From contig JASJCB010000041.1 of the NCBI GenBank assembly GCA_030066195.1, forward strand, positions 1 to 64,000: a stretch of DNA of 64,000 nt, given 5' to 3'. Positions within the stretch are counted from its first letter, which is position 1. The number at the start of each line of letters is the position of its first letter. Source of the DNA: Acidobacteriota bacterium. GTDB taxonomy: Bacteria > Acidobacteriota > Holophagae > Acanthopleuribacterales > Acanthopleuribacteraceae. Below are positions 36,601-39,440 of this stretch, in pieces. The notes under the pieces are model-generated. The model was not told where the DNA came from. It made no database searches and saw nothing but the letters and a program-made list of their open reading frames with translations. Both the position numbers and the translations under genes were made by a program.

Positions 36601-39251
36601 CTACGGACATGCTCCCGTCATTGCCCATCCAATACGCGGATTTTTCCGTCTGGCAACGGCAACATGTCGACGGTGAAGTGCTCCGGGAACAACGCGCCTA
36701 CTGGGTCGACAGGCTGCAGGACATGCCCATGGAACTGGCGCTTGCCACCGACCGGCCCCGGCCCCCTGTACCGAGTCACCACGGCGGACGCGAAACGATA
36801 GCCGTTCCCGTGGAGTTGGCGCAAGCGCTGAAGCATCTGGCGGCTGAGCAGGGCGTCACGCTCTTTATTTTGTGTGAAGCGGTGTTTGCAGTTCTGCTTT
36901 GCCGTTATACTGACCAACGGGACTTTGGTGTGGGTACCGCGATTGCCAACCGCGACCTGCCCGAGGTCAAAAACCTGATCGGTTTCTTCGTCAATACCCT
37001 CGTATTGCGGAACCAACTCGAAGATCGGGAAGGCTTCGACGTCTTCTTGAAACGCCTTCGTCGGCACACGGTGGAAGCCTTCGCGCATGCGGATCTCCCC
37101 TTTGAACAAGTGGTCGAAGCGGTGGGCGGCCGGGTTACGAACAACCATCAGCCGCTCTTCCAGGTAATGTTCGACTATGAGCATACCCAGGGATTGGCCA
37201 CGCAACTTCCCGGCCTGAACCTTGCCCCGGTGCCCCTGGGCTACCAGATGTCCAAATTCGATTTGTCAGTCAGAGTCTTTGAGGACAGTCATAGTCTGAC
37301 GACCTCCTGGGAATACAGTGCGGATCTGTTCGAGGCATCCACCATTCAACGCATGTGCGGTCACTACCAGCGCTTGCTGGAGGCAGTTGTCAACGACCCG
37401 TCCTGCCGGCTTTCGCAACTCCCGCTGCTCTCCGATGTGGAGCGTAAGCAACTGCTGGAGGACTGGAACGTCCCCTTCCTGCCGCCTTATGACAGTGTTC
37501 TTTTCCATCAACGCGTGGCGGAGCACGCCCACCGGAACCCCGAGGCGACAGCACTGATTAAAGACCGCGAAGACACCGAACCGGGTCAGATGAACTATGC
37601 AACCCTCGATCGCCGCGCCAACCATCTGGCCTTTGTGTTGCGGGAGGCAGGTCTCGAACGGGAACAACCGGTCGGCGTCCTGGCGGGTCGTACAGAGGAG
37701 GCAATCATTGCTTTGCTTGCCATTCTCAAGGCGGGCGGCGCCTACCTGCCCCTCGACCCCTCCCTGCCGGAAGAGCGGCTCGCCTACATGATGGCGGATG
37801 CGGAAGCGGCCCTGGTGGTCACGGCTGCCGACACCGAACCACCGACCGGATTCACCTGTCTGGGTGTTCCAGAAGCCGAGCGGGACGAGCCGCCGTGCGT
37901 CACCATTTACCCGCAACAGGCAGCCTATCTCATCTTTACCTCCGGCACCACGGGCCGGCCCAAGGGTGCGGTCTTGACCCACGCCAACCTGGCGAACCTG
38001 GCGGAAACCCAGCGGCAAGCTCTGCCCCTGGATGCGGCGACACGCGTCCTGCGATTCGCCTCGCCGGGTTTTGACGCCTCGATCTGGGAAACGGTCCTGG
38101 CCCTGGACAATGGCGCCGTCCTGTGTCTGGCCGAGCCCGACCGATTGCTGGGTTCCCTGGAAGAGACCGTCGCCCGCACGGGCGTCACCCATGCCCTGTT
38201 GCCGCCCACCACCCTTGCCGGCCTTGAGGGTGACCTGTCCTCGGTCGGGGTTCTGGTCTCGGGCGGCGAAGCCTGTACCGCCGAACTGGCCGCGCGATGG
38301 TCCCACGGGCGGCGCTTTTTCAATGCCTACGGACCCACCGAAACGACGGTCTGGGCGACCTTGGCCAAGGTCGCGCGGACGGGCCCCCCGCCCATCGGCA
38401 GACCGCTTCAAGGCTCCCCGGTCTACCTGCTGGACCCCTGTTTGGGGCCGGTTCCTCGCGGCGCGCCCGGTCGGTTGTTCATCGCGGGCCGGGCCTTGGG
38501 CCGCGGTTACAACGGCCGGCCAGCCCTCACCGCGGCGGTCTGGCTGCCCAATCCCTTCGGTCCGCCCGGCTCGCGGATGTACTGCAGCGGTGACCGGGCT
38601 CGTCATCTGGCCGACGGCCGGATCGACTTCCTGGGCCGCATCGATCACCAGGTCAAGCTGCGCGGCTACCGCATCGAGCCCGGCGAGATCGAGCATGCGC
38701 TCACCGCCCTGCCCGGGGTGACCCGAGCCGTGGTTCAGGTACGCGGTGAGGATCTGACGCGCCGCCTGGTCGCCTGGGTCAGCGGGGCCCCCGGTTTGGA
38801 GACCCGCGAGCTGCAACGGCAACTGGGCCGGAGCCTGCCCGCTTACATGGTTCCCCAGAGCTTCGTGATCATGAACGCCTTGCCGCTGACCCAAAGCGGC
38901 AAACTGGACCGTGCGGCTCTGCCCGACCCGGCTCTAGCAGGTCGGGACAATGCGTTTCTGCCCCCGGAGCGGGACATCGAGGTAGCCGTGGCCGGTATCT
39001 GGCGGGAACTGCTTCGCCTGGAAAAGGTGAGCCTTAACGACAACTTTTTTGAATTGGGCGGTAATTCGCTCATGGCTATACGCGTCATCACACGCGTGCA
39101 AAATAGATTTGGAATTACGCTGCCGCTGGCTCGGATCTTCGAAGATCCGACGCTCATGGGCTTTGCCGGTATTGTGGAAACACTCATACCGGCGGCCCGG
39201 ACATCGGGCGAAGAAGATGACGATCCCGAGGTAGAGGAGGGAAGGATATGA
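12408..39251 (+). CDS. Giant NRPS, modules 5-12
   Basis: An 8947-residue synthetase. It starts with a TubC docking domain (residues 1-60), then eight modules: C-A-T-E and seven C-A-T. Rough residues: M5 76-1546 (E 1125-1546), M6 1554-2598, M7 2616-3671, M8 3693-4748, M9 4768-5781, M10 5801-6821, M11 6843-7885, M12 7902-8925. The tail ends EEDDDPEVEEGRI. Pockets by eye: DIFHTGDVM, DARHFSLMA, DAHSMGMVT, DPRHFTFRS, DAWVVAAVW, DAWLVGAVW, DARHFSFMI, DAWLVGAVW. Only the Lys2-like M8 and a vague aromatic/hydrophobic class for M9, M10 and M12 can be suggested. C domains 7 and 12 carry HHIISDWW; T domains 6 and 11 carry GGFS. Large internal direct repeats show the gene grew by block duplication. ATG start and stop both lie in ATGA overlaps with neighbours. 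Confidence 0.97.
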   Translation: MMTVGQLLADLRVRGVRLRLQDDRLRFEARPGAMTPDLRDVLRARKIEIMDFLRNKRSVAVKEKLEPIPKAPEGELLPLSYQQESLWFIDQLAGAGAAYNLAVASRLDGCLDVSRLAHCLATIAERHHILRTCFPMREGKPYQRIDPATCPPIVIDLSSLTAVDQTSRIQELAEREAGRSFDLALGPIMRLNLLRLAAEAHVLLVTIHHIAADGWSAGIFIRELNTLYRQAVGSKVEQPLPLPAVQYGDYAAWQRRQLDGDALSRLGRYWQAKLQGAPELLALPYDRPRPAVMSFRGAQVGFELDAGLTDELRQTARASGTTLFVLLQAVFSTLLARYSGQDDIVMGTVDANRRRPELESMIGYFANTLVLRLDHSDRPRFRELLARAHETAMEAAAHGELPFEKLVELLRPERNLSYAPIFQVLFGLQNTPSESDALPGLRQRPLQTRRTYAKLDLDFSISETPDGLSGVLTFNRDLFEADRRQRFSGHFRTLLEAVAADADCCPATTCLLTDNEREQLLVTWSGRQVPVSEESPVTGFLDWAAREPLASALVLPAAGTERPADIVLNRGELERRAHALALHLATLGVGPGSLVGICLERNASLVVAMLAVLRSGAGYVPLDPDYPAARRDFMITDSGIALLITETRQASTISFSGETIFLDRESLTEPEDEIAFPHDLHAAAYLIYTSGSTGQPKGVLIEHRNLVHFVASASACYPLGPDDVVPCLASFSFDIFVFQMLVPLDAGAGVLLLDKNQVVDMDVLAGLMPRITFLHAHTSLAVQITAHLMRDNVAFPAVRMVTVGGESVPPGLLRDMGSVFPAAAIHEDYGPTEASVMCTSYRVPPEGSPAGGIIGRPMNNVVARIYDQHGNPAPIGLWGELTLGGAGIARGYLGREALTAEKFITLDGMRFYRTGDQARFRADGNLQIRGRLDRQVKIRGFRVELGEIESVIATAAGVARTAVVYTPERSRLTAFVVADDPAAVSAAGLRDWLRQWLTDYMVPSFVHVLEEMPATPTGKLDYPALAALAAKEQEAAPGEISPPRNQIEKELARIWADLLGRDRVGIFDNFFELGGDSILSIQVVARAREAGLNFTPTQLFKHQTIASLAASQQQAGVVAEQGPVTGELPLLPAQAGFLALDWPQPEQFTHAWLFRPRAGLQPVSLYRALELLLTHHDGLRARFERNGSGWRQVLDPPGRVSLPVIDLSGLQEQDREPVLLDLCRQYQTSLGLAAGNLFRALWFRGIDTHDRLLLTAHHLLVDGVSWRFLLEDLQNLWTRLQAGSPVHLPAKTTSLRTFAEHLRDKALGDDLAEELLFWRDQQGTSVLPGTAAAGYNRDARRTTRTLAESATRILLTEDTQNHLLTGLLQAYNRLTGETALYLALEGHGRGESAADVDVSRTAGWLTTVYPICLRLPDGSEPEVVIREVARQLGRVPRGGLGYGLLRYLNPEHGPALAALPQPDISFNYLGRLDGTLAAAGPLEPASEHVSGIACLGGKRPYRLDIAAYVSNNQLQMSWTYDASAHDATVLERFADLFVEALCEPATMPVLQRQRPLSFAQERLWFEHRLREGSTVHNLSTVLVLRGPLDVAALEESLRLIRASHEVLRGAFGEREGRPYLVTEMTAEPNLQLIDLSRLDTPGRDHELTRLKQADATRSFDLSKAPLLRNTLVRLDEAHHALLLSTHHIVSDGWSKGIFTAELVKFYGYLARGKQLPADPGRPRDLQYSDYAVHQRARFEEGIWGEALDYWRTQLDPAAQPARFPMDFPGNVAPQGARRLHHHLSPRLTASLRALAVSEQATLFMTLAAAFSLLLHRWTGQERVVLGFPSAGRDQPGTDKLIGCFLNMLPLVADLSGPSGFRGLLKRVRASALTSYAHQELPFEKLVEVLSPRRDLHAHPFFDILLNMQNTPAASAAIPGLTLETQNPPEVETPFAMTLYITEMEGSLGLSLMYREALYSRQRVADILDQFVLLLEQVVAEPDRVIDTYSLVTPRMTTLLPEPSATLEEPGFESIVATFATMAERRRQRPALIQSGKIITYGELDQLVNLGAAALDARGLRPGEVVAIHGPSSPEMVAGMLAALTCRGVLMILDPALPLQRRQLMLDEAGPAVLLDLDGGGADLVEVRPDLRHLDVAVFDEHEVPEHSRPLPEPDEPSHLFFTSGSTGIPKGFAGSHKSLAHFIAWQRQQFSVTPADRVAQLARLSFDALLRDVFLPLTSGAALCLPDPGEHTSHALLSWLQEQRITIVHTVPSLVTFWLDGGIEGLDLDDLRYLFLSGEPITGNLVHRWREAFPGAGDIVNLYGTSETTMAKSFYIVPGEVDEGNQPAGTALPQTQMLVLRPDDGLCGVGELGQITVRTPFRGLGYWHAGSQKEPCYRVNPHGAGPDDLIHETGDAGRYRPDGLLEVLGRLDNQLKIRGVRIEPGEIEAQLEAHPAVSLAAVVAKPLPTGPGKRLVAYLRTEGEMAPEPRAFLLKRLPETHVPSLFVCLDELPLTATGKIDRQALPEPDTLQVAGGEQEEKLPPRTATETVLAGIWAELLGVEEPGVKNDFFRIGGFSLLGIQMLARVREVFKVDIGLVNLFETPTIAALAELVDNARLQPAPVSAPHPIPRDGDLPLSFAQKRLWFLDNLGAGGAYHIPAALYLDGALDTRAFARAVAGLVDRQESLRTSFPIVAGEPRQHISTDIPELTLIDLRGLAGSEPHARAQQLAREVALRPFDLERGPLFRLALLRISDTRCLLAVCQHHIISDWWSLVVLVRELTALYAVESGVLSEEDAADMVPPLPIQYADFSAWQLQHIEGVVLRKQLDYWRNRLQGMPAELALVSDRPRPAAPSHRGGRETIAIEADLELALKRLAAEQGVTLFILCEAVFAVLLYRHTDQRDFAVGTAIANRDLPEVKNLIGFFVNTLVLRNQLDEMEGFDVFLKRLRRHTVDAFAHADLPFEQVVEAVGGRGANNHQPLFQVMFGYEHAHGQDPPLAGLTLTPAPLTYQPAKFDLSARVYEDNHGLTMSWEYSADLFDASTIQRMGSHYLRLLEAVTDNASCPLSRLPLLSDEERDFLLVTCNQTHFDDPHGTVLTASCSAQQHFERHAVDQPDAEALYSEEGSLSYAELDAHANGLAGRLQAMGVGPEVAVGIFMNRSLKTAVSWLAVLKAGGFFVQLDTESPTERLAGIVEDAGIQIIITGPELESSLPGGSRDLIVLEGLPAVSADRPSCRAGAMNSAYMIFTSGSTGRPKGVQVSHRSLFNYPHAMALVSGMDGSDRLLQFVSLSFDAAVHEYFSAWSLGATLVLRNEAMLATSQDFLAACDAWGVTVLSIPVPYIHQIGKDLADGRAALPASIRMVMFGGERPQPDLLAAWRGHAPHVPVFNMYGPSEATVTATGWEVDDNMLGDILPIGKPLRHVRTHVLSKFLEPQPIGVPGELCIAGVGLARGYLGRSAETAQRFIPYPGDLHGDGEPGRRLYRTGDLARYLSDGNLEFLGRVDHQVKVRGFRVELGEIESRLAAMKEVIRCAVLIKEKQTERQHLVAFIQAEAAAANGLAAKARAYLESKLPEYMVPSLYVVRDELPLTASEKVDRAALADLEVEQPAIGEEAVAPRTPVEEVLAAIWCGVLDRPFIGVNENFFELGGHSLLATRLITHVRDSFRTEMTLRDLFETPTIEAFARRLERRQREREDLTLPPIEPVQRDGDVSVPLTLVQQRLWFLHKLEGKSATYNMVAMLRLSGPISVRALNESLERLLTRHEILGTTFREVDGFPLQVPGGARPRLKLVDMSDPDEAYAQRLAEAETQTGFDLARGPLLRATLLRLQPDLHLCVINMHHIVSDGWSMSIVVRDLMAAYDEQLGSGSRDVAAGQFQYADYAFWQQRELTGAVLDRQLTYWKQHLTGAPTLDLPTDRPRPPFAGHRGKATSIILPADLGRGLKALSYRNGVSLFMTLIAGFKLLLARRTGQRDIVIGAPSAGRHYAGTEDLVGFFINNLVLRTNLEADDAPLDFEGLLARTRDVVLGAHEHQDLPFEKLVEELQPERDQSRNPLFQVYFNMVNLPATQLRIPLVDIESLAAGEVGSKFDLTLYAVERDDILHLEARYNPDLFDEANMDAFLDQYRHVLQQAVDRPQKDVETFDLITPATQSCLPDPGTPLDNTWRGAVHELFAAHAQRRPERIALVYAGRQWRYGQLDDLSNRLANRLISAGLRPGDPVAVYAAREATLVPAVLAVLKAGGVFIITDPAYPSDKLAEILEAAQPKAWLQLEAAGLLPAELEPYLTGIDVRLSLPCAEPEAMTAFLADDEAVPPRVPLEPDSHAYVAFTSGSTGKPKGIVGRHGPLTYFMPWLETRFAMTADDRFSMLSGLAHDPLQRDMFTPLCLGATLCIPEPDDIAPHRLAAWMVEQEVTIAHLTPAMSQILTDAGEDRPLTSLRLAFVTGDVLTGRDVDRIGVLAPTSDVVNFYGTTETQRSVGCYVASAGRKATEREVMPLGKGIDGVQLLVLNGQNRLAGIGEPGEIHVRARHLAAGYLGDPELTAARFVVNPFTGGEGDRLYKTGDLGRYLADGTVTFAGRADFQVKIRGFRIELGEIEGRLSRHQAVREARVLYHRGGPGGPYLAAYVQLESGHEDVTPDELRTYLAQKLPDYTVPAAYALLPELPLTPNGKVDREALMRMKTVRPVSSSAVAAAPPCNAREEMLLRIWREILVTPIDNVHANFFQLGGHSLLATRVISAVARETGVLISLRRFFEAPTIAGLAALIEAGGDRATVKPPLQPLARGHDRLPLSFAQSRLWLIHQLQPESAAYHLPAGVRARGELDLAALQQSIDFLCARHASLRTVFVNTGEEPLQYILPKIDLQLTVEDLSDDPERLQEKLDEEARLPFDLERGPLFRARLFKLAPNDHVLRFTMHHIITDGWSTGILVQEVSACYRAFSRGETPELPVLPVQYPDFAVWQRNWLRDEILAEQLAYWKRLLTGVPPLNLPTDFPRPARAGGSGERIWTQFSRETGERLNEFARQREVTPFMLLLTAWQVLLHRYSGQDDVTVGVPIANRNQAEIENLIGFFVNTLALRTALDGELAFSTLLTRARDLALEAFAHQDLPFEVVVEHLGIPRDISRHPVFQVAFGFQNVPRAKLDLGNLVLEGVESRTNAAQFDLALQLYERHEGISISWTWRTDLWRRETIEAMHGHLTRLLTAVLADPEQPIGRIDLLTEGEREQLLKEWNVPILPAHDGVLFHQRLEEHARRNPKATALTKENEGTEPSRMSYATLDRRANHLAFVLQELGLEREQPVGVLAGRTEEALIALPAILKAGGAYLPLDPAYPAERLTYMMEDAGATILITAAEAEPPTGFTYLSVPQAERAEAPRVTIDPEQAAYVIYTSGTTGRPKGAILTHAGLANLAETQRQALPLDAETRVLRFASPGFDASIWETVLALHNGAALCLAEPERLLGFALEETVARLGVTHAVLPPTLLAGLDGELPSIKVLVSAGEACSAELAARWSPGRRFYNAYGPTEATVWATQAEVDQPGTPPIGRPFPGSPVYLLDPYLEPVPRGIPGQLFIAGRALGRGYHGQPALTAASWLPNPFGPAGSRLYSSGDLARYRPDGQIEFLGRIDNQVKLRGYRIELAEIESVLNALPGVRRAHVLVRGEGMHRRLAAYVTGAPNLEAATLQEQLTRLLPAFMVPTAYMVLDRFPLTASGKVDRAALPEPDQPQQQAVAPRTPLEEMLAGIWTRVLGLEPVSVHADFFDLGGHSLLATRVVSAVRKDLGVELSLRSFFEAPTVAGLAGLVDTCLVRPKEAPPLLPREAGLDQLPLSFAQSRLWLIDQLQPGSHAYHLPATVRLRGKLDLTALQRGIALICERHEALRTVFPRIDEEPVQLVLPKIEVTPATEDLSAEPAGARETLLQRRLQEEARLPFDLAEGPLLRASLFKLAEDDHVLRFTMHHIITDGWSMGLLISELSACYRAFSAGDRPELPALPLQYPDFAVWQRNWLRGETLDRHLAFWQNLLAGGPQLELPTDFLRPALTGYEGDRVQARLSPAVTAQLKHLARERGVTLFMLLLTAYKVLLHRYSGQDDVTVGVPIANRNHAETENLIGFFVNTLALRGQTPDSHSFDALLARVRELTLDAYAHQDVPFEAVVDHLGVPRDTSRHPVFQVVFTMQNAPRSDLDLGDIELQNMSGHSGAAQFDLTLQAFEQDGGIGLVWSYRTDLWRAATIEAMSAHLERLLQAVITDPRQAVGRIDLLNDTERERVLIDWNVPFADTPVGTLLHQSMAHHAAQRPQEPAIIVDRADDDPVCIDYRTLYRRVNQMAHQLRLRGLRAEQPVGVLAGRTPEAVIAMLGVLAAGGAYLPLDPDYPRERLRFMVEDAGASLLIDAAGGALLEAIDCMTVPDGERVDAPQGVILPEQAAYIIYTSGTTGRPKGAVLTHAGLANLAEAQQQALPIDTGTRVLRFASPGFDASIWEKTLAFANGASLCLVRPDSLTGPALEEAVARLNVTHALLPPTTLASLEGELSTIEVLVSGGEACSTELAARWSSGRRFFNAYGPTEATVWATLADCDGTGTPPIGRPLTNSPVYLLDRYMAPVPPGIPGRLFVAGRAPGRGYRGRSALTAAAWLPNPFGPSGSRMYDSGDLARFRPDGQIEFLGRIDHQVKLRGYRIEPGEIEHALTAQPGVRQALVLVRGEGMHRRLVTYVTGAPNLETTALREELTRLLPAYMVPSVYVVLEQFPLTVAGKVDRAALPEPEQHLSQMIAPRTAGEEVLAAIWCDVLDRTSVGVNENFFELGGHSLLATRLITRVRDSFHTEMNLRDLFEAPTIESFVRRLESRQIEHENLILPAIEPAQEDRGSSAPLTLSQQRLWFLHQLEGTSPTYNMAAMLRLSGPLSISALTESLKRLLARHEILTTIFSETAGLPRQVTGCARPRLQLVDMSGLDEARARRLAEVETQTGFDLARGPLMRATLIRLQPDLHLCVINMHHIVSDGWSMSIVVRELMAAYTERFGTDSREMDKEAAISRIQYADYALWQQRWPAGVLDRQLTYWKQHLAGAPVLDLPTDRPRPPFPGHRGKTAGILLSEELGRGLKALSHRNGVSLFMTLVAGFKLLLARRTGQRDIVIGAPSAGRHYAGTEDLVGFFINNLVLRTSLEAGDEPLSFGGLLARTRDVVLGAHEHQDLPFEKLVEELQPERDLSRNPLFQVFFNMLNLPAAQLRIPLVDIESLATGEIGSKFDLTLYAVERDDVLQLQAHYNPDLFDRANMVTFLDQYRHVLQQAVDQPQRDVEAFDLITPATRACLPDPAAIQEEPEFDSVVTRFGAMVARYRRRPALIQGERIITYGELTGLVNRMAAALTARGLCAGEVVAIHGPAGPELVAGMLAALTCRGVLLTLDPTLPVQRRRLMLDEAGPGVLLDLDGGAAEPAEGRPGLRYLDVGALGEYEASEYDRPLPGPNDPTHLFFTSGSTGIPKACVGSSKSLAHFIAWQRQQFGVTPADRVAQLARLSFDALLRDVFLPLTSGAALCLPDPGEHTSRALLSRLQEQHVTIIHTVPSMVTFWLHEDTDGIDLSSLRYLFLSGEPLTGSLVQRWRAAFPSAGDIVNFYGPTETTMIKSFYTVPGEVDEGNLPVGIPLPQTQLLVLREDSSPCGVGELGQVVIRTPFRGLGYWQLSSQKEPCYLVNPHGADSGDLLYETGDAGRYRPDGLLEILGRLDDQLKIRGVRIEPGEIEAGLEAHPSVSLAAVVAKPAPTGLGKRLVAYLRTEGDLVPEPRSFLLKRLPETHVPSLFVCLDELPLTATGKIDRQALPEPDTLPAAGGQESEKTLPRTATETVLAGIWAELLGIEEPGVEDDFFRIGGFSLLGIQMLARIREVFQVDIGLVNLFKTPTIAALAELVDHAGRQAAPLSVPEPVPRDRHLPLSFAQQRLWFLDRLGAGGAYHIPVALYLDGALNTDAFARAVAALVARQEGLRTCFPVVDGEPRQHILPEGPALNLVDLRGLPDVECDARARQLAEEVAQRPFDLERGPLFRMALLRMSDDRCMLVICQHHIISDWWSLVVFVRELTALYAVDNSALGEEDATDMLPSLPIQYADFSVWQRQHVDGEVLREQRAYWVDRLQDMPMELALATDRPRPPVPSHHGGRETIAVPVELAQALKHLAAEQGVTLFILCEAVFAVLLCRYTDQRDFGVGTAIANRDLPEVKNLIGFFVNTLVLRNQLEDREGFDVFLKRLRRHTVEAFAHADLPFEQVVEAVGGRVTNNHQPLFQVMFDYEHTQGLATQLPGLNLAPVPLGYQMSKFDLSVRVFEDSHSLTTSWEYSADLFEASTIQRMCGHYQRLLEAVVNDPSCRLSQLPLLSDVERKQLLEDWNVPFLPPYDSVLFHQRVAEHAHRNPEATALIKDREDTEPGQMNYATLDRRANHLAFVLREAGLEREQPVGVLAGRTEEAIIALLAILKAGGAYLPLDPSLPEERLAYMMADAEAALVVTAADTEPPTGFTCLGVPEAERDEPPCVTIYPQQAAYLIFTSGTTGRPKGAVLTHANLANLAETQRQALPLDAATRVLRFASPGFDASIWETVLALDNGAVLCLAEPDRLLGSLEETVARTGVTHALLPPTTLAGLEGDLSSVGVLVSGGEACTAELAARWSHGRRFFNAYGPTETTVWATLAKVARTGPPPIGRPLQGSPVYLLDPCLGPVPRGAPGRLFIAGRALGRGYNGRPALTAAVWLPNPFGPPGSRMYCSGDRARHLADGRIDFLGRIDHQVKLRGYRIEPGEIEHALTALPGVTRAVVQVRGEDLTRRLVAWVSGAPGLETRELQRQLGRSLPAYMVPQSFVIMNALPLTQSGKLDRAALPDPALAGRDNAFLPPERDIEVAVAGIWRELLRLEKVSLNDNFFELGGNSLMAIRVITRVQNRFGITLPLARIFEDPTLMGFAGIVETLIPAARTSGEEDDDPEVEEGRI
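12600..17050 (+). other. NRPS module 5: C-A-T-E
   Basis: C about 12635-13930 (HHIAADGW), A about 13950-15480, T about 15535-15735 with LGGDSIL, the Asp form usual before epimerases, and E about 15780-17045 with HHLLVDGVSWR (near 16174) and RTAGWLTTVYP. The only epimerase in the window, so residue 5 should be D. Code D-I-F-H-T-G-D-V-M has no match I recall; its first four residues resemble hydroxyphenylglycine codes (DIFHLGLLC) but the rest does not. Confidence 0.85.
17060..20210 (+). other. NRPS module 6: C-A-T with atypical A and T motifs
   Basis: C about 17068-18370 (HHIVSDGW; follows an E domain, so expected to accept a D donor), A about 18430-19935, T about 19985-20200. The A4 region reads SFDALLRDVFLPL (near 19018) and the code is D-A-R-H-F-S-L-M-A, sharing Arg239/His278/Phe299 with the Lys2-type pocket. 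The carrier motif is IGGFSLL (20069-20089) rather than LGGHSLL. Substrate unknown. Confidence 0.8.
18430..21560 (+). repeat. Direct repeat A, copy 1 (A6-T6-C7)
   Basis: About 3.1 kb encoding A-T-C, highly similar at protein and codon level to 34290-37420 (offset about 15,861 bases, constant from SFDALLRD to HHIISDWW). Boundaries fall in the C-A linkers at both ends. Confidence 0.8.
20230..23430 (+). other. NRPS module 7: C(HHIISDWW)-A-T
   Basis: C about 20255-21560, A about 21580-23150, T about 23205-23420. The condensation motif at 20643-20669 reads HHIISDWWS: catalytic His and Asp are kept but the Gly of HHxxxDG is Trp. Code D-A-H-S-M-G-M-V-T is unfamiliar. The A10 motif reads ASEKVDR instead of NGKVDR, but the catalytic Lys is present. 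Confidence 0.8.
23170..24800 (+). repeat. Direct repeat B, copy 1 (T7-C8)
   Basis: About 1.6 kb encoding T-C, matching 32640-34260 with a steady offset of about 9,444 bases. Around the HHIVSDGWSMSIVVR segment (23871 onward) dozens of consecutive bases are identical, synonymous sites included, pointing to a young duplication or gene conversion. Confidence 0.8.
23450..26655 (+). other. NRPS module 8: C-A-T with Lys2-like adenylation domain
   Basis: C about 23485-24790 (HHIVSDGW), A about 24850-26375 with LAHDPLQRDMF (near 25462-25495), T about 26440-26650. The code D-P-R-H-F-T-F-R-S is the closest in this window to the Lys2 alpha-aminoadipate code (DPRHFVMRA). Confidence 0.75.
26680..29755 (+). 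other. NRPS module 9: C-A-T, hydrophobic/aromatic class
   Basis: C about 26710-27985 (HHIITDGW), A about 28010-29495 with SGTTGRPKG and FDASIWE, T about 29545-29750. Code D-A-W-V-V-A-A-V-W resembles the Phe-type DAWTxAAxC pattern in part. A bulky hydrophobic residue is a low-confidence guess. Confidence 0.75.
28000..29500 (+). repeat. Direct repeat C, copy 1 (A9)
   Basis: Adenylation domain closely related to A10 (31110-32640) and especially A12 (37440-38940). The shared stretch starts at the WNVP segment in the C-A linker. Offset to A12 is about 9,430 bases. Confidence 0.75.
29790..32875 (+). other. NRPS module 10: C-A-T, hydrophobic class
   Basis: C about 29810-31105, A about 31130-32610, T about 32660-32870. 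Code D-A-W-L-V-G-A-V-W is the same as in module 12, so both should load the same amino acid. The A domain is a close paralogue of A9; the T domain is nearly the same as T7. Confidence 0.75.
31110..32640 (+). repeat. Direct repeat C, copy 2 (A10)
   Basis: Paralogue of A9 and A12, sharing FDASIWE, SGTTGRPKG and NAYGPTEATVWAT; its pocket code is the same as A12. Confidence 0.7.
32640..34260 (+). repeat. Direct repeat B, copy 2 (T10-C11)
   Basis: Second copy of the T-C block at 23170-24800. Similarity begins in the A-T linker (around the APRT segment) and ends in the C-A linker after DLITPAT. Confidence 0.8.
32890..36070 (+). other. NRPS module 11: C-A-T with atypical A and T motifs
   Basis: C about 32935-34240, a near copy of C8. 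A about 34310-35785 and T about 35850-36060 are near copies of A6-T6. Code D-A-R-H-F-S-F-M-I, carrier motif IGGFSLL. The change of parentage falls in the C-A linker at about 34250-34300. Confidence 0.8.
34290..37420 (+). repeat. Direct repeat A, copy 2 (A11-T11-C12)
   Basis: Second copy of the A-T-C block at 18430-21560. It follows a C domain of different parentage (C11, like C8) and precedes an A domain of different parentage (A12, like A9). Confidence 0.8.
36085..39190 (+). other. NRPS module 12: C(HHIISDWW)-A-T
   Basis: C about 36112-37420 is a near copy of C7, including HHIISDWWS at 36504-36530. A about 37440-38925 belongs instead to the A9/A10 group (code D-A-W-L-V-G-A-V-W). T about 38965-39180 has LGGNSLM. 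The parentage changes in the C-A linker at about 37430-37470. Confidence 0.8.
37440..38940 (+). repeat. Direct repeat C, copy 3 (A12)
   Basis: Near copy of A9 over most of its length (for example RRANHLAFVL and EREQPVGVLAGRTEEA), joined to a C7-type condensation domain. Confidence 0.75.
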
Positions 39252-39440
39252 AAACGATCGGTGAGTTTCTGCACCATCTTCGCGGCTTGGGAATCACCTT
39301 GCGCGCGGAAGGGGAGGACCTGGTCTTCAAGGCTCCCAAGGGGGCTGTGACTCCGGAATTAGGTGACGAGTTGCGCCGTCGCAAGCCCGAACTGCTGGCA
39401 TTTCTCAAACAGGCCGAGCAGTCCAAGGGCGCCAACCTGC
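39183..39440 (+). other. Docking junction protein 2 / protein 3
   Basis: Acidic tail of the giant NRPS (GEEDDDPEVEEGRI) meets a TubC-type N-terminal docking domain (MKTIGEFLHHLRGLGITLRA, then GAVTPELGDELRRRKPELLAFLKQ). The start codon overlaps the previous stop as ATGA at 39248-39251, with GGAGG at about 39237-39241 as ribosome binding site. Confidence 0.75.

Noticed and set aside
37266-38894. Long antisense open frame of 542 codons inside the giant NRPS gene
   Set aside because: It mirrors the strongly biased codon pattern of the sense gene, has no domain signature, and similar antisense frames occur opposite many A and C domains (for example 22419-23783, 9319-10659 and 40979-42289).
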